Shown in pieces: positions 36,566 to 49,500 of a DNA stretch of 64,000 bases. Numbering within the stretch: position 1 is the stretch's first letter; every line of letters begins with the position of its first letter. The stretch comes from Membranipora membranacea (Eukaryota; Bryozoa; Gymnolaemata; Cheilostomatida; Membraniporidae), in NCBI GenBank assembly GCA_914767715.1, contig OU612074.1, positions 3,737,501 to 3,801,500 on the forward strand. The letters are read 5' to 3'. The notes beneath the pieces are model-generated. The model saw only the letters and a program-made list of their open reading frames with translations. It searched no databases and was not told the DNA's origin. Both the position numbers and the translations under genes were made by a program.

Positions 36566-38187
36566 CCAAAGAAGTTATTTTTCTACAGCTGCGGGTCGCT
36601 CAGTCAGAGTATGAGGTGGTTCGGCTGGTTGGAGCCATCTCCTTCCCTGTTCAATTCTCAAACTTTCTTTGTTGGAATTTTGATGATCTCCGGGGTTTGT
36701 TGGGCCCCATGTGTACTGAATTAAGGCTAGTGTGTGTTGCAGAAAATGCAGCCAAATATTGCACCGTCAACTCTGTGGGATATGGCAATTTAATTGACTC
36801 TCTAAATTTGACCAACTATATGTCTTGGCTTATAGAGTTTTGAGTGGTCTTGACTGATGCTATTACTCGCGTCGTGAAGGCTAGCACGATTGAACATAGT
36901 GTAGGAAAATTCAGTTCATGAGTTCATGAGTATGCAGTTTAGCATGAAAATAGAATCTTTTTCAACGCCAAGACACTGAAAAAGTGATGAATTTGATTTA
37001 ACCTACACAATTATCTGTGGCAAGGCAATTTCTAGAGCAGTCACAATGATTATCCTTTTATTGTTTCATGTGTTCCGTGAAGTAGTTATATCACGTTTGA
37101 AAAGAGTAATTCTGCATAAAGTAAATGTGATTTTGCGGAGTCAACACCACCAATGAGCACAGCACAAGCAGGCTCAATCCCATCATAAAAAATATGTTGA
37201 AAATGTGAAATCGAACAGCAAAAGTGAGATACCAAGATGTCAGAGTATAATTTAGTGTCCTGTACGCCAACCTGTGCGTCCCAACACTGGTGGGTTATAT
37301 TGTGGCATAAGGTATAAGAGAGTTTGTTCTACACTACAATAATCACACATCTCGTCATATCACTAAGTTGTGTTATTTTTCAGCCCTGCGCGTAACAAAA
37401 TAATTTTTTCTTTTGCCAATAATTTCAAATTCTGTGGCAAAGGTTCTGTAAAACAAGTTATTTCCTGTGTATTACAGCATAGATGCTTGTGCTATCTGAA
37501 TGATTATTGTCGGATTTTCACTGTAAATAGAACATATTTTTGTGTCCTATGCATCTCACCCAGTCCGTTACAGGTGGAAGGCAACTTTGGTGGCTTATCA
37601 TTATTAAACAAGTGAGGTGAGGAAATTTTGTGTTGAACATATAAAATTCTACACATTTTTATCAAATGGAATCAAAAGAATCAATTTTGTTGCATATATA
37701 TTTGAGAAAGGATTTGCCTAGTAATACCACATTTTGACGAAGCTGAATACTATGGACATGGCCTAGCCGTGAAAGTTCATTTTGGGTGAACATATCTTTT
37801 TATTTTCTTGTTAGTTGTAACTGTAACTTTTTATGCAACTAAAATAAATACAGAGTAACCTGCTCTATGTTCAGTCGTTGTAGTCTTATCGATAACATTG
37901 GTAGCATGAGTCAAGACTTGGCTTTCGAAAAAAAAGTTGGTTATAATCAACAGTTATTGTCATATTATTCTAAAATAGTTGAGTAATAGTTTTCACAAGT
38001 CACTAGCTCTCAGTTTGTGGACCCCAACAACCCCCAGATATCATCGAAATTGAACGAAGGAACTGCATGGATTGCACAGTGAAGGAGACGGCTCTAGGCA
38101 GCCGAGCCCGCTCCTACTCTAACCGAGCAACTCACAACTGTAATAAGACTATCACACAAAACAGTACAGCGTTGCTTGATCTCCTTT
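36566..38187. other. Spacer between inverted 15-bp arrays, no gene seen
   Basis: Open frames are short (36616-36843, 37370-37615) and lack splice support or recognisable domains. No transposase-like signature was found in it. Confidence 0.5.
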
Positions 38188-38415
38188 GGATTCATATTTT
38201 GGCATTATGGCAACGGTACTTTTGGATATGGTTTGTTGTCCCAAATGGTATTATGTCCAACCCGGCGTTATATCCAATGGTATCTTGACGCAACTGGCAA
38301 TTTGTACAACTGGTATTTTGGCATTGGTATCGTGTGCAGTGGTGTTACCACCTATGGCATTATGGCCGTGGCATTCTGGCAATGGAATTATGTCACTGGA
38401 ATTTTGTCTCAATGA
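38188..38415. repeat. Degenerate 15-bp tandem array, inverted partner of 36395-36565
   Basis: Units resemble ggtattttggcatta. Read in reverse complement, its outer end (tgagacaaaattccagtgac) resembles 33570-33594 (tgggacaaaatgccagtgat). The outer limits 33555 and 38415 could therefore be the termini of one composite element of about 4.9 kb. The overlapping W/Y/G-rich open frames are repeat translations. Confidence 0.8.
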
Positions 38416-38700
38416 CATTTTGACCATTGCAATTTGTCACGGAATTGAATTTTTTGGCCCTATCATATTTATCGCTTGATTTCGTGATTATTTTATCCCT
38501 CTGCTTCCTACATTTCAAGATATTTGTTGTGGGATTATTGCAAAGCATCAAATACTCTCCTAGTGACAAATCTGTGGCAGCAGTTAAAATTTTTCAACAG
38601 GTTTAAAGTTTAAAATTTGAAGTTTTATAGTTGATGTATTTATGGTAATTTTATAACAATACATAATATATTACAATAAATCAGTACATTATTAGTATTT

Positions 38701-41700
38701 TTAGTATCTGAATGATTCACATTGTTCTCTAGTTCCTTTAGGAGCTGGGTTAAATCCTTTGTTGACAAGCGAGTCTATCGAGCTAGGAAGATTGTCGCTG
38801 AAGTACATCTGATGTTCCGGTATACAGTGGAGACAAATAAGCCCATGGCGGGCACAGGTCGTGTCCTACAAAACAATATATTCCAATTTAAGTAAAGTAA
38901 CAGATTAGGAAAAATTATATTGCTTAGGAAAATAATTAGGTTGTTCTTTTCACATATGACACGCAAGTTAGCATGGTCCATCGCACATCCCAATGCCTCC
39001 ATCTTGTGTTCACATTTAATATCGACCTGCCTGGTTGTAGAGTCATGTTTTTTTTACATTTTTCTATATAACCGTTCCGTTGTGAGGCACTAATAGAGAA
39101 TTTAAAAAAAATCTATCAACGTTATATCGAAAGGTGTAGCTGGCAAGATGACCTATTTGATGAACTATTCAAATTCTAAGAAAAAGCCTGTCGGTGGGAA
39201 AAAAAGTAGCGTATTTCATTCATCTATGATTGTTATAGAAGTTGTCCTTAATTCATAGATTTAATGAAAGACAAGATTGGGAGGGAGGCAATACATGATC
39301 GTTTGTTCCTACTAGCAAATTTATTCAATCAATCAATATTCAAAGCATTTCGTTGACAGAATTCCTAAATGTTCAACCCTACTCAGCGACTACAAATACC
39401 TAAAGTTATTGAAGAATTCAAGTAGAAAATCATAAGTGGACACAGCCGTTTTGATTTAGCTAATTTCATTCTCATAAATCCTAAAGAACAGCTGCAATTG
39501 CAGCATATTGTACTTGAGAGCCTGTCACGGAGAAATTTTCTGATAATATATGAATCGTTGCAAGTAGCTTGCTGTAAATTCTCGCTGATGTTACTAAACT
39601 TTGAATAAAAGGAATCCATGCAGCAGCCAGGTCTCGTGTCAGTTAGAAGGAGCGAAACTTTTTGAAATCTCAATATCACTTAGCTAGAAAACACACTATC
39701 TTGACAACTCAATCAGGCAAATTCGTTTCCAAATCGCGCTATCAGTATATATACAGTCCCATGGAGGAGTGAGCGAATTGGGCAAAAGACCATTAGTAGG
39801 TTTGGTTCATCTTAGCAATGAACCATCAGATAGCGTGTTAACAGAAATCTCCGCAGGGTTTGAAACGGGGCTTATAAATTTTAGACGAAAGAAAATAACA
39901 TTTCTAATGTATACTCTCAGTCTATTTATGATTTATGTAAGCTGCTCCTGGTACCAGTAGGATATGAATCGCTTTCAGAAAGGAATTCAGCAAAATAACA
40001 TACCAATAATTGGAAAGAAAGTTTAAGCAATAACATCATTTCATAACTATAGTTGTAATGTAATGATATATCCCAATTTCTGAACTTTGGCTGAAACATA
40101 CAATGTAGCCTACCATACAAAAGGACACTCAAACTATTCGGAATGACCTTGAACAACTAGTATGAGGGCCAAACGCAAGGTCATCAGCAGCTTATGTTCT
40201 CAGCAACTCACATCGTAGCAAACATTTTTTCAACACTGTAGTTTAGAAATCTAATGTGATGTTACAACTTCGGTCCCTCATTTCATAATAAAAAAGTAAG
40301 AACACTTACCTCATTGCCTAAGCAGAGTTTATAAGGAGTAGTTGGATTCATCGGTTGTGTTGTGTAGTAAACCTCTCTCCTTGTGTGGTATGCAAACGGT
40401 ATAGCTAGTATATCAGTGGGTACAATCAGAGGGACTGGGTCTTTAGTATTCACCACTCTCCAGCTGTTACCCATTATCTGAAAAAAAGATTATGGCTGGT
40501 ATTTTAATTGTATGGAATCTTTTGTGCAATAATATAAATGGTAGTATTCTATTAAACAGTGAGTCACATCGTGAAATCTTGTTCGAACCCAACGCAAGGT
40601 AACTCACAAATACAGACTCAAACCACAAACTGGGGACTCAGAGAATGTAAATATAGATTATTTTTGCCAGTAGGAAAACCAAGGAATGGAGCGATGTAAA
40701 ACAGTAAGGCATTTCTGTTTTAATTCTTCTTCAGATTTTCGAGACAAAGTTGTAATCTATTATACCAAATCATACATGTGCAGCAAACACAATAAGGGAT
40801 GGGGGATCCACCACCATATTTTTCCTAAAAGTTATTTTCCAGCAACAAAATGATGATATTGCTTAGGATTAAATCTATCAAGACAAGGTCTTTAAGATAA
40901 TTCTCCCTTATTACCCTATCATAGCTGTATGCGAAATCCCTGTTTCCAATTCTTGGAGATCCAAATGTGTATAGATCAAGGTTGTATCTGTTGACCACAT
41001 TCTGTTGAACAAGACGAACAGCAGTAAGCTGCGCTAGAGCTCCACCTACAATGGTCGATGCAAAATAGTTTCACTCATTTGCAACATCTGATTTCTCGAA
41101 TCAATTTCTACATACTATGGCATCAATGCATTGAAGTTCAATAAAGAGGGTCATTTGTATCACCTTTTTGCATCATTCTAAATCTCATATACTATAGGTA
41201 GGAAATATTGTGTTATTCTGATGAGTTTTCCCCACTATGCTTAAGTCTGATGAAGACTGGACTCATGATACGAACTTTAACCATGGAAGGCTAGTAGTTG
41301 CAATAAATATTAATTTTTAGTTGTTATAATCAGGTCTAGGTCTGCCGATAAAGGTGACATAGGGGTGTGGCTGCCATGTTCGGTGCCAATTGCTCCCAAT
41401 TTGCAGGCAGGTCAGAGCACGATTTGGCATCAACAGTGCCCAGTAGTCAGTAGACTGCATTGGGATTCAAACACAGGACCTAAAACAGTTTGTATTAGGA
41501 GGCAGCCACTCTAACCACCTGAGCTACCTCCTACTCATGTCTATGTCTTTTGTCTATGAAAGCAACAGAAATTTCCCTCACCAAGAGAATGACCTGTGAC
41601 TGCAATCTTGAACCCAGGATATTGTTGCATCAGTTCCTTCACAACGCCTTTGACACATTCATAGAGAGCATTGTGAGCATTCTTATAGTATACCAGCACC

Positions 41701-42918
41701 TGAATATAGAATATCAACAAAATATTTGCAACGCACTAAAATGTTCAACATCAAATAGGTTGTCAGAAATTAACCTGTTGCTTATATTATGATGGTGCTG
41801 TCAGCAATGATTAGTATTTTCTGAGCTTCAACCTTTAAAACTTAGACCTCATATATATGACCATATGACCATGTCTGAAATCTTAACTGTTTTATGGTTG
41901 GATAGTCATACCTGTCCGCCTGTGGGAAAGTCTCTCATCCCAATGGTTGTTTGCGCACCCTGTTCTAAAACCTGGGCACCCGTCATGGAACCACGGAACG
42001 CTACAATAATCCTCTTATGCGCTCTGGATATACCAATTGCAGCCGCACAGTCTTCATACTGGAATACTGTATCACAATCATTTTTCACAAACTCAACTAA
42101 CTACAAAAAATGTACGAGAAAACGTAAAGATACCTTTCTATGAGATTGGGTGTTATGATCACCAAAATTCAGTACTGAGGTCAGTCAAGGTTGATTATGC
42201 CAGTCAACAGGAAAGGAGATGTTACTACCGAAAAGTTTCGTGAGGGTCAACTCGAATCCACAACAGAATTACAGCAGGTAAATATTGCCCTAGAGATTGA
42301 CTGCATCACTGCTTCGATGGGTGATAATACCACAAAATACAGGGGGGATAATGATAAACATAGGTTAGTTATCATTTAGTCTGTACCTGATAATCATATC
42401 CGATAACTAGTTGGATAGCTGTCCTGAAGGATGTAGCATCACTTGACTGAGGTTTGACGTATGCAACACCCGACCACATGGCCAACAGTTCAGCTAGATA
42501 TGGATTGTAGGTTAGTTGGGATTCAGCAACAGATACACATTTTTCTGGCTCGGTAACTTGCTGTTTTCCAGAGCAGTGGTTGGCAACTAGAAACAAACAA
42601 CAAAACATGGATAAACGGGTGCACTCGTGTACTCATTAACCCATGTACGATGTACCATTAACGATAACTTGCAACTTTACACAGCATGTTTGAGAAAACC
42701 TATGACTTAACACAGTAATACATTGCTGTTTGAGGGGACTTACGACTAGAGTAAGTATGACACTGCCGAGTGAGGGGACACCATCTGCAACTTGCTAAGA
42801 ACGATCTGTGTGAGGCACAGGAAGAACAATCATTGTAATCTTCACATCTGGCACTGACTGAGGTGAGACAAAGTCCTATCATCAAAAATACCGCAACAAG
42901 CTTTACAGCCATCTCCAT
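38701..42918 (-). CDS. Secreted class 3 lipase with N-terminal PSI-like cysteine module (paralogue A)
   Basis: Seven coding exons encode 381 residues: 42744-42918, 42387-42586, 41912-42100, 41582-41699, 40915-41045, 40310-40477, 38701-38865. All borders are GT..AG and all phases agree. The start MEMAVKLV opens a signal peptide cut after about residue 23 (..CLTSVSA). A Cys-rich PSI-like segment follows (CEDYNDCSSCASH.., CRWCPLTRQC). The Lipase_3 fold shows RIIVAFRGS (residues 155-163), the nucleophile elbow GHSLGG with Ser226, TFGSPRIGN, Asp284 in NTKDPVPLIVP and His302 in FAYHTRREVYY. All three catalytic residues are present. The C-terminal module has paired cysteines (CARHGLICLHC) and EHQMYF. 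It should hydrolyse glycerolipid esters outside the cell or in the gut or lysosome; the substrate is unknown. Paralogue B lies upstream in the same orientation. Confidence 0.93.
39004..40309. other. Last intron of lipase A
   Basis: The intron runs from the GTAAGT donor next to 40310 to the TTTTGTAG acceptor before 38865. No second gene or transposon with defined ends was recognised in it. A tatatata run near 39748 has no associated exon. Confidence 0.45.
41330..41537 (-). repeat. tRNA-derived SINE in lipase A intron
   Basis: On the minus strand the head reads ggaggtagctcaggtggtta, a good pol III box A (TAGCTCAGGTGGTTAGAG). About 45 nt further is a box B, gtgtttgaatccc. The tRNA-like head is followed by an unrelated body of about 130 bp towards 41330. 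This is the classic layout of a tRNA-derived SINE. It lies between the GHSLG exon and the TFGSPR exon. Confidence 0.7.
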
Positions 42919-43354
42919 CTTCTCTGAAAAAAGAGTAACCAAAACATTCGGTTTACAGTAGTATAAGATATGATAACAAAAGCTTAAATACTTCACCACA
43001 GTCATGATGTTAAAAATTGACACGCTTAATGTTAAATACATGTTTGAGAGTTGGTAAAGCGTGCCATTTAATGTAAAGATGTCTGAATTACATATAACTT
43101 CTAAAATAAACAGAATATTTACCAGGCATAAGTATAAAATCGAAAACAATCTGTCAAATACTTAATTGAAGCTAAATACAGTGATGCATTTCAGCAAAGG
43201 GAAAGAAACATGAAACATCAATGTTTACTCAATAGCATATCATATCATATCAAATCATATTAAATTACTATGTCCTGGCCTATGCTCCAGCTAATGTCTG
43301 ATAGCAAACCACAACACCTTACTGTCAAAATTGCATCAACAAATTAATACTCAC

Positions 43355-43457
43355 ATTTGGTTAACTTGGTTTGAAAGCCAGGGAGATCTTTGTGTTGCTT
43401 ACACACAGCAGTACAAAGCAGGAACTACTTATGTACATTTACACCTGAGTTATATAT
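43355..43457 (-). promoter_or_regulatory. Non-coding first exon and TATA box of lipase A
   Basis: TATATAA (minus strand, 43450-43456) is followed downstream by a 5' leader that ends at 43355 with ..TTAACCAAAT/GTGAGT. The coding exon is preceded by TTTTTTCAG and five bases before its ATG, so a 5' UTR intron of about 430 bp is inferred. Lipase B has the same arrangement (leader end ..CTAACAAAAT/GTAAGT at 54410), which supports the call. Confidence 0.5.
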
Positions 43458-46373
43458 CACTGCATATACTATAACTATATAACAATACATAGCATATATA
43501 AATTATACTCTTGTATAGGGGCGTAATGTGAGACTTTTCAACCCCTGAATTATTCACAGGAAATCCCTTTCCCAAGCAGTTTGTGCAATTTTGAAGTCAC
43601 AATCTGATCTTTGCAACTGTGAGTGACACAATATCTGTCACAAAAAGTATAAATTGCCCAGAAAAAACACAAAGCGATCACCCAGCCTTGAATTCAAATG
43701 GGGATATCAGCACTCAAATCTTCCTGCTAGGCATCTGGCTGATCAGTGCAGACTTTCTATATATTGCATCATGTTCTGACCCACAGGGTTTGATGCACAT
43801 CCCTGATCAAGTTGTAATTGGCAAATACCACCCCCACCCTCCCCAGAGATTCTTGCCTACTGTCAAGACACAGGTTCATCCTTATTCAATATTTGTCTGC
43901 AAACTACGGACCTGTAAATCATGCCAATTGCCTTGTGATTAACAAACTGTTACTGTCACAACAAATACCAATCTACACCAGTTTCCCATGTCAGGTGACA
44001 TATAATATTTCCAATATTCAAAACAATCTGCAATTTCCATTTCTATCAACAGGAAATTGACAAAACAATCAATCTACACCAAATTTTACTTTGTAGTCTG
44101 TCAGTGAAATTCCATTCCCGATTGACAGCAAGTTGCCAAAACAGATGTTTGTTTTACAAAACCTCAATTTGAGCATGATTTAACAATAGGCCACGATGTC
44201 AAAACAAATGGACCCCCTCAAAAAATACATGAAGTCAGTCTGTGGTAATGGTAGATACGAGCCTATGTTGTTGAACCTGCCAGTAGAGTTCCCTCCGTTG
44301 TCACTACAAAAAAGAAAAATAATTTTACAATATTTCACAGACTATTACAGATTACAATGACATTATATCAACTGCCGACCAAAGTTTTGGTCACATGTAC
44401 ATCAAGATTAACACTAATAGAGCAATAAAATATAGGCAACCGTAGGATTTTAATCAGCAGCATTTTGACCGCCTGTTAGGCCGGAAGCATTTTGATCATC
44501 TTGTATACCAGTTGCATATGGTCAGTCTTGGGGGGCAGCAGCAATTTTGTGTAACTTTGCTCATATGAGTAGACATCTCACGTACATATAGTTCAAGGAG
44601 AATCAATTGAACTGTCCAAGTAAACATTCATACCAACAACGAAAGCCGACTTAGAAGTGATATTATTATGATCACTGGGGACATAAGATAGGGGTAGATG
44701 ATATACAGAGTTCCTATGGCTCATATTCGACTATAGAATGTGAAGGATAAGGAAAGTCATGTCAGATTTTATTGGAACCTCAGTATATTTCAATCATTTA
44801 AATTCGTACCTTTTTTAAAAATTTAATTCTAATTTCAACTGTTAAAAACAGTTATAAAAACAAACTGTCAGGGCGATTCAATAAATACTTGTACAAATCA
44901 TGCTGTGAGCCGTGTATTGAAAATATTTATTACAGTGAACCACTTGTGATTTGATTAATTATAATAAAATGCCCCTCCTGATGATTATATAATCTATAGT
45001 TATAATATTTAGTCACATTAAAACTCTCAAGTTGAGTGGAAGTGTATCATACAGAGAACACTTGATTATAAAATTGTTATCCCTCTCAAACAAGAAAGAG
45101 TAGACTCAGAACCACCTAACTACACCTTTTTGTTACACAGGCAAATCCGGTTCCCACAATACCGCTCTAAAAATCTTATTGAAATCATCACTCAAGAGAA
45201 GATGCTTCATTATCGAACCTTCACTTAGAACCGATGTCGGTAAAACAGGGTTTTTGATTCTAATCTTTTGCCTACAACCACTAATCCAAAGAACTCCGAT
45301 CCTTGCACATTTTGGGCAGGCATTTTTCAGAACCAACCCTCTTCTCATTCTCTTTGTTCAACATGTAAATATTAACAGTTGTAAAAGACATGACACTTAC
45401 AATGTTACCAATGATCTCACCCTTTGATATGTTTTTACTCCTGCATTTCCCAGCCAAATTTAGGGAAAATAATTTCCGATTAGTCTTTTTACCATATTAT
45501 AACATCCATTAAACCGTCAAACTTGTTTTTTGCCGAAACCTCAACAAGTAGATTATTTAGACTTTGACTTTGTTTGCTGATAGATGCTAACTTCAATGCA
45601 AGCAAGTGGTGAAAATATATTTGGTACAAAAATTAAAATCATCAGCTGCAAATAATACAACCTCTTATTGGTTGATTTCCTATGCAATAATGAAAAAGTG
45701 GATGTTAGCGCAATATAACTACATGAGCGCATCAGAGAATCCATGGCTGTTGAGTGCTGTTAACAATATAAGCTGTAAAAAGCCAATGGCTTTAAACCTA
45801 AGTTATGATTTCAAGGGAAAATTTCTCTTGTGTATCACATGTCAATGTAGTTCACAATAATTGGAACGATCACGGCCACAACTGACATGACCAAGTGAGC
45901 CACTCTAGTCAAGTTAAATTTTATACCAAGAATCTTATTTGTGGGGCTCCCTGCACACAAAGCTGTCTTCAATTTCTTCAGAGAAAATAGAGCAATCTTC
46001 AATTTTAAAACTCTCATCTTCAGACTTAATTCTTCAAAACAACTGGATCCGTGGTGTTATCTACTCATTTCTGCTTAGAATGACCCATGTGCTTGAGTTT
46101 TGGTTTTGTTTTGATAGGCTGATGAGTTTAAGTTTCTTATTGCTTGGAGTTGTTTGTCCAAAACACCTAATCTGAGTAGCTAACTCTTAATTGTTGGACT
46201 GAATTCCAGTCTAAAATCCTTTATTGATTTTTCATTTAAACTGACCAGATCTTTTCTTCAACTTTAAAACACTCAATCTTCAATCTTCAGTAAAATACTC
46301 GAAGCCCCATTTGTATTTGATATTTTGGGAAAGTATACAATATTCCCAATATGTTTGGCTTGAATGGTAACTG
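43458..46373. other. Intergenic DNA between the two lipase genes
   Basis: No supported exon or transposon. Open frames at 43619-44060 and 45133-45427 lack splice signals and recognisable domains. It must contain the 3' end of lipase B transcription (near 46370) and the upstream region of lipase A. Confidence 0.5.
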
Positions 46374-46379
46374 TTTATT
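46374..46379 (-). terminator. Candidate polyadenylation signal of lipase B
   Basis: AATAAA on the minus strand lies about 180 nt beyond the stop codon at 46558. It is the first canonical hexamer downstream. No equally clear signal was found behind lipase A. Confidence 0.35.
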
Positions 46380-46557
46380 TTTTTGTAAATGTCTTGTATC
46401 GCACTATATACTTATTGGTACTTGACATTGGTAAAGACCGATTCTGGTGTATTTTTCTACTGGTCAACTGCGTAAAATCTATAACAAACATGCATCATAA
46501 CATATATTTGTAGATGATGTTTTATGGAAATACTCTTGCTTTTTGATAACAGATCAG

Positions 46558-49500
46558 CTAGTATTTAAATGTATCGCATTGATCTCTAGTTCCCTTTGAA
46601 GGCGGGTTTCCTCCATCCTTGACCTTTGATGATATGACTCCAGGCAGATCTGAGGTGAAGTACATCTGATGTTCATCAAAACAGTAAAGACATGTAATGC
46701 CATGCTCAGCACATGAAGAGTCCTACAATGAAAACAATATTTATTTTTCAATAACAAAACACAGCACAACGTGAAAAGCAAAGTTTAAATCAGGCTCAAA
46801 TTTAATGTTCCTATGTCTTTACAAAAAAAAAGAGGTGGTATCCATTAGTGTTGTATTCAGGGTCAAGTCAAAGGGTCGGGTTTCGGGTTTCTGTGGTCGG
46901 GTCATGTTAGGGTCAAGTCGGGTCAGAGGTCTGCATCTTCACGGGTCTCAACTAGTGATGGTCAAAATACTGCCTCCACCTGGACTCGAACCTGAGACCT
47001 TGTGATCATAAACCATGATCTTAACCACTACGCTATGAATATTGTGTGACAATGCTTGGAAATGGAGACTATACCATCATAAAACATAGCTAATAGTCAT
47101 GCTTTTGCTGTGATTATTATGAACGGCTTACAACACTACATAAAGCTTTCTTCGGACATCTATAATTTGATAAATACTAGCCAGAATTTTATGAAACTTG
47201 GTCTCAACATAGTTCATTATGTCTAGATGATATATTACAAACTGAATCAACTTTAGCATGTACTATTAGCCAATTGCATTAGTGATTAGTGGATGAATAT
47301 CCATCATTCTTTTAAATTGTGATATCTGTAGAATGTTTTTTCGGCATTGATATGTCTCGGTCTCGTCCCGGTCTCGTCTCGGATTTTCATGCTGTCTCGG
47401 TCTCGTCCCGTCTCGTCAAAATCTGAGAATTTGCCATCACTAGTCTCAACTTCATATTATGTATGTAGTAATGTCCTGTCTGGATAATGGGCTTATCATT
47501 TTTGTGGTTCTATATTGTTAAATGTCATAATAATAATAATTCAATAGCAATGACTCAATAATTCAGTGTAGACATAGAAACAATATCTAGATGTGAAACC
47601 AAGACAGTGTAAGACATCAACTTATGAAGTCATAATGTAAATCCGTTTTACGCGCTCTTTTCGACTCGACCCGGCTTGTACCCGAATTTAGGGAAATTTC
47701 AGTGGCTCGGCTCATTTTCATTTTTGCTGGCTCAATACAACACTAGTATCTATCAGAAGTATTCAAATTTTCTTACCATATGAGTATAAAATCTCTAAAC
47801 GTTAAATCAATTTATAAGTATATTATATTTTCTATTTTGTTGATTTATAGCAAAGAAGTTGTTCACAGAGAAGCCTGGTCCCAGTAACCAACTTTCAAGC
47901 TTTTACTTTACTCTTAACTAGTATGAGCACTTACTTCATTGCTTAAGCAGAGTTTATAAGGAGTAGTGGGACTCATCGGTTGTGTTGTGTAGTATACCTC
48001 TCTCCTTGTATGGTATGCGAATGGTACTCCTAGAAGATGACTCGGTACAATCAGAGGGACAGGGTCCTTTGTGTTCACCACTCTCCAGCTGTTACCCATT
48101 AACTGGAATAAGAAAATAGCTGTGCTCTAATATTCTAAAATAATTATCAGTGTGTTCCACTTTCTACCATATTTTCGCACATCTTGTGTGATTCAACATA
48201 ACATACATATCTCACTAATTTATTTGCGAAACTATGAAACATGATGTCATGTCTATATTAAAAATGTGAATTTGCATGCTGTGAATTATATCCAACACCT
48301 GGCCTCAACAGTAATTAATGTCGCAGATACACTTAAGCTTGTAAACAACACAACTAGGCGGTTCCGATAATTCTCTTTAAAGCCTCAAATGATCTGGCAA
48401 TCGTAGCTTTGAATCACATGCTGGCATTTTTCACAGAACTAACAACATGTTAGAGAACCACAATGAGTAGAAGAAGTATACCCAAGGAGCTTTGCATTGG
48501 ATGACTAGAGAAAACTCAACTGCACAAACTTCACACCTACACTGGTAGTTCCAGTTAGCATAATATTGTAGTATAACCTGATCAGGAACCAGTTACACAA
48601 CGATGTAGTAGAAGGCTGACTCACCAATATCTTGATTTTGATACTTGACAGTTTCGTCAGTTGTGATTGAAGTGGACCCACTTACCCTGTCATAGGCATA
48701 GGCGAAATCCCTGTTTCCGACCCTTGGGGATCCGAATGTGTAGGCATCAAGATTGTCTCTGTTGGCCACATTTTCTTTGACAAGACTCACAGCAGCAAGC
48801 TGAGCTAAAGCTCCACCTATAATTTTATAGATGTCAAATTGCTTCTCTTATCAGCGAAGCCCATGTCTGTGTTCTCATATACTTGTGAAATAGCTTAGCT
48901 TTTACCCACTGCATTTGATTAAGTTAATAATCAAATCTTCCACATATTGCTGGTATTGTTATTCAGGGATTTTGAACAAGAATCACATTTTCAATCTTTT
49001 TGAGGCTGTCAAACAGAAAGAACTCGTACTTTACTTACCAAGAGAATGGCCGGTGACTGCAATCTTGAACCCTGGATTTTGTTTCATAAGATCTTTTACG
49101 ACTCCTTTCACACAACTGTAAAGCGCATTGTGAGCATTCCTATAGTATACCAGTACCTGAATATAGATTAATAAATACCAGATAAATGTTATGAAACCAT
49201 GGAACGTTGGCACAATTTTGTGTTGCTACCTGCACAAATGTAGGTGGCATCTCCTAAACCATCTATGAGAAGAAAAACATCTAGCGATATCCTGTTTGGT
49301 TTGGTTAACCTACTGACTAGGCCGCTCATCAGAGTGTTGTTTCCATACCATAGTATTAATACCCACCAGACTACGACTATGATACACAAGATGGTTGAAA
49401 GTTAACAATTTAATGTCAATTGATGAGGATGAGTCGGCAGTATTGGAGCTGTCACCTTCTACAGTCGATTACATCGTTTTGACCTTTCAGTGGTTTCAGG

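Larger units (their letters stand above)
46846..47745. mobile_element. hAT-like MITE (outer) in the last intron of lipase B
   Basis: Ends TAGTGTTGTATTCAGGGTC and ..AATACAACACTA are inverted. The flanks are GTATCCAT (46838-46845) and GTATCTAT (47746-47753), an 8-bp duplication with one change, typical of hAT. A G-rich subterminal stretch and the right end match the element at 6486-7117. It contains a second complete element (46953-47442). Confidence 0.88.

Noticed and set aside
38067-38479. Overlapping W/Y/G-rich open frames resembling a membrane protein
   Set aside because: All three frames arise from the 15-bp repeat array and mirror frames exist at 36228-36556.
45133-45348. Frame with CPKC..C cysteines suggesting a zinc motif
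   Set aside because: No second cysteine pair with proper spacing, no splice signals, and opposite-strand frame equally open.
46965-47040. Functional tRNA gene
   Set aside because: Box A and B are present but the ends do not form an acceptor stem, and it lies inside a transposon shared with 6605-6675.
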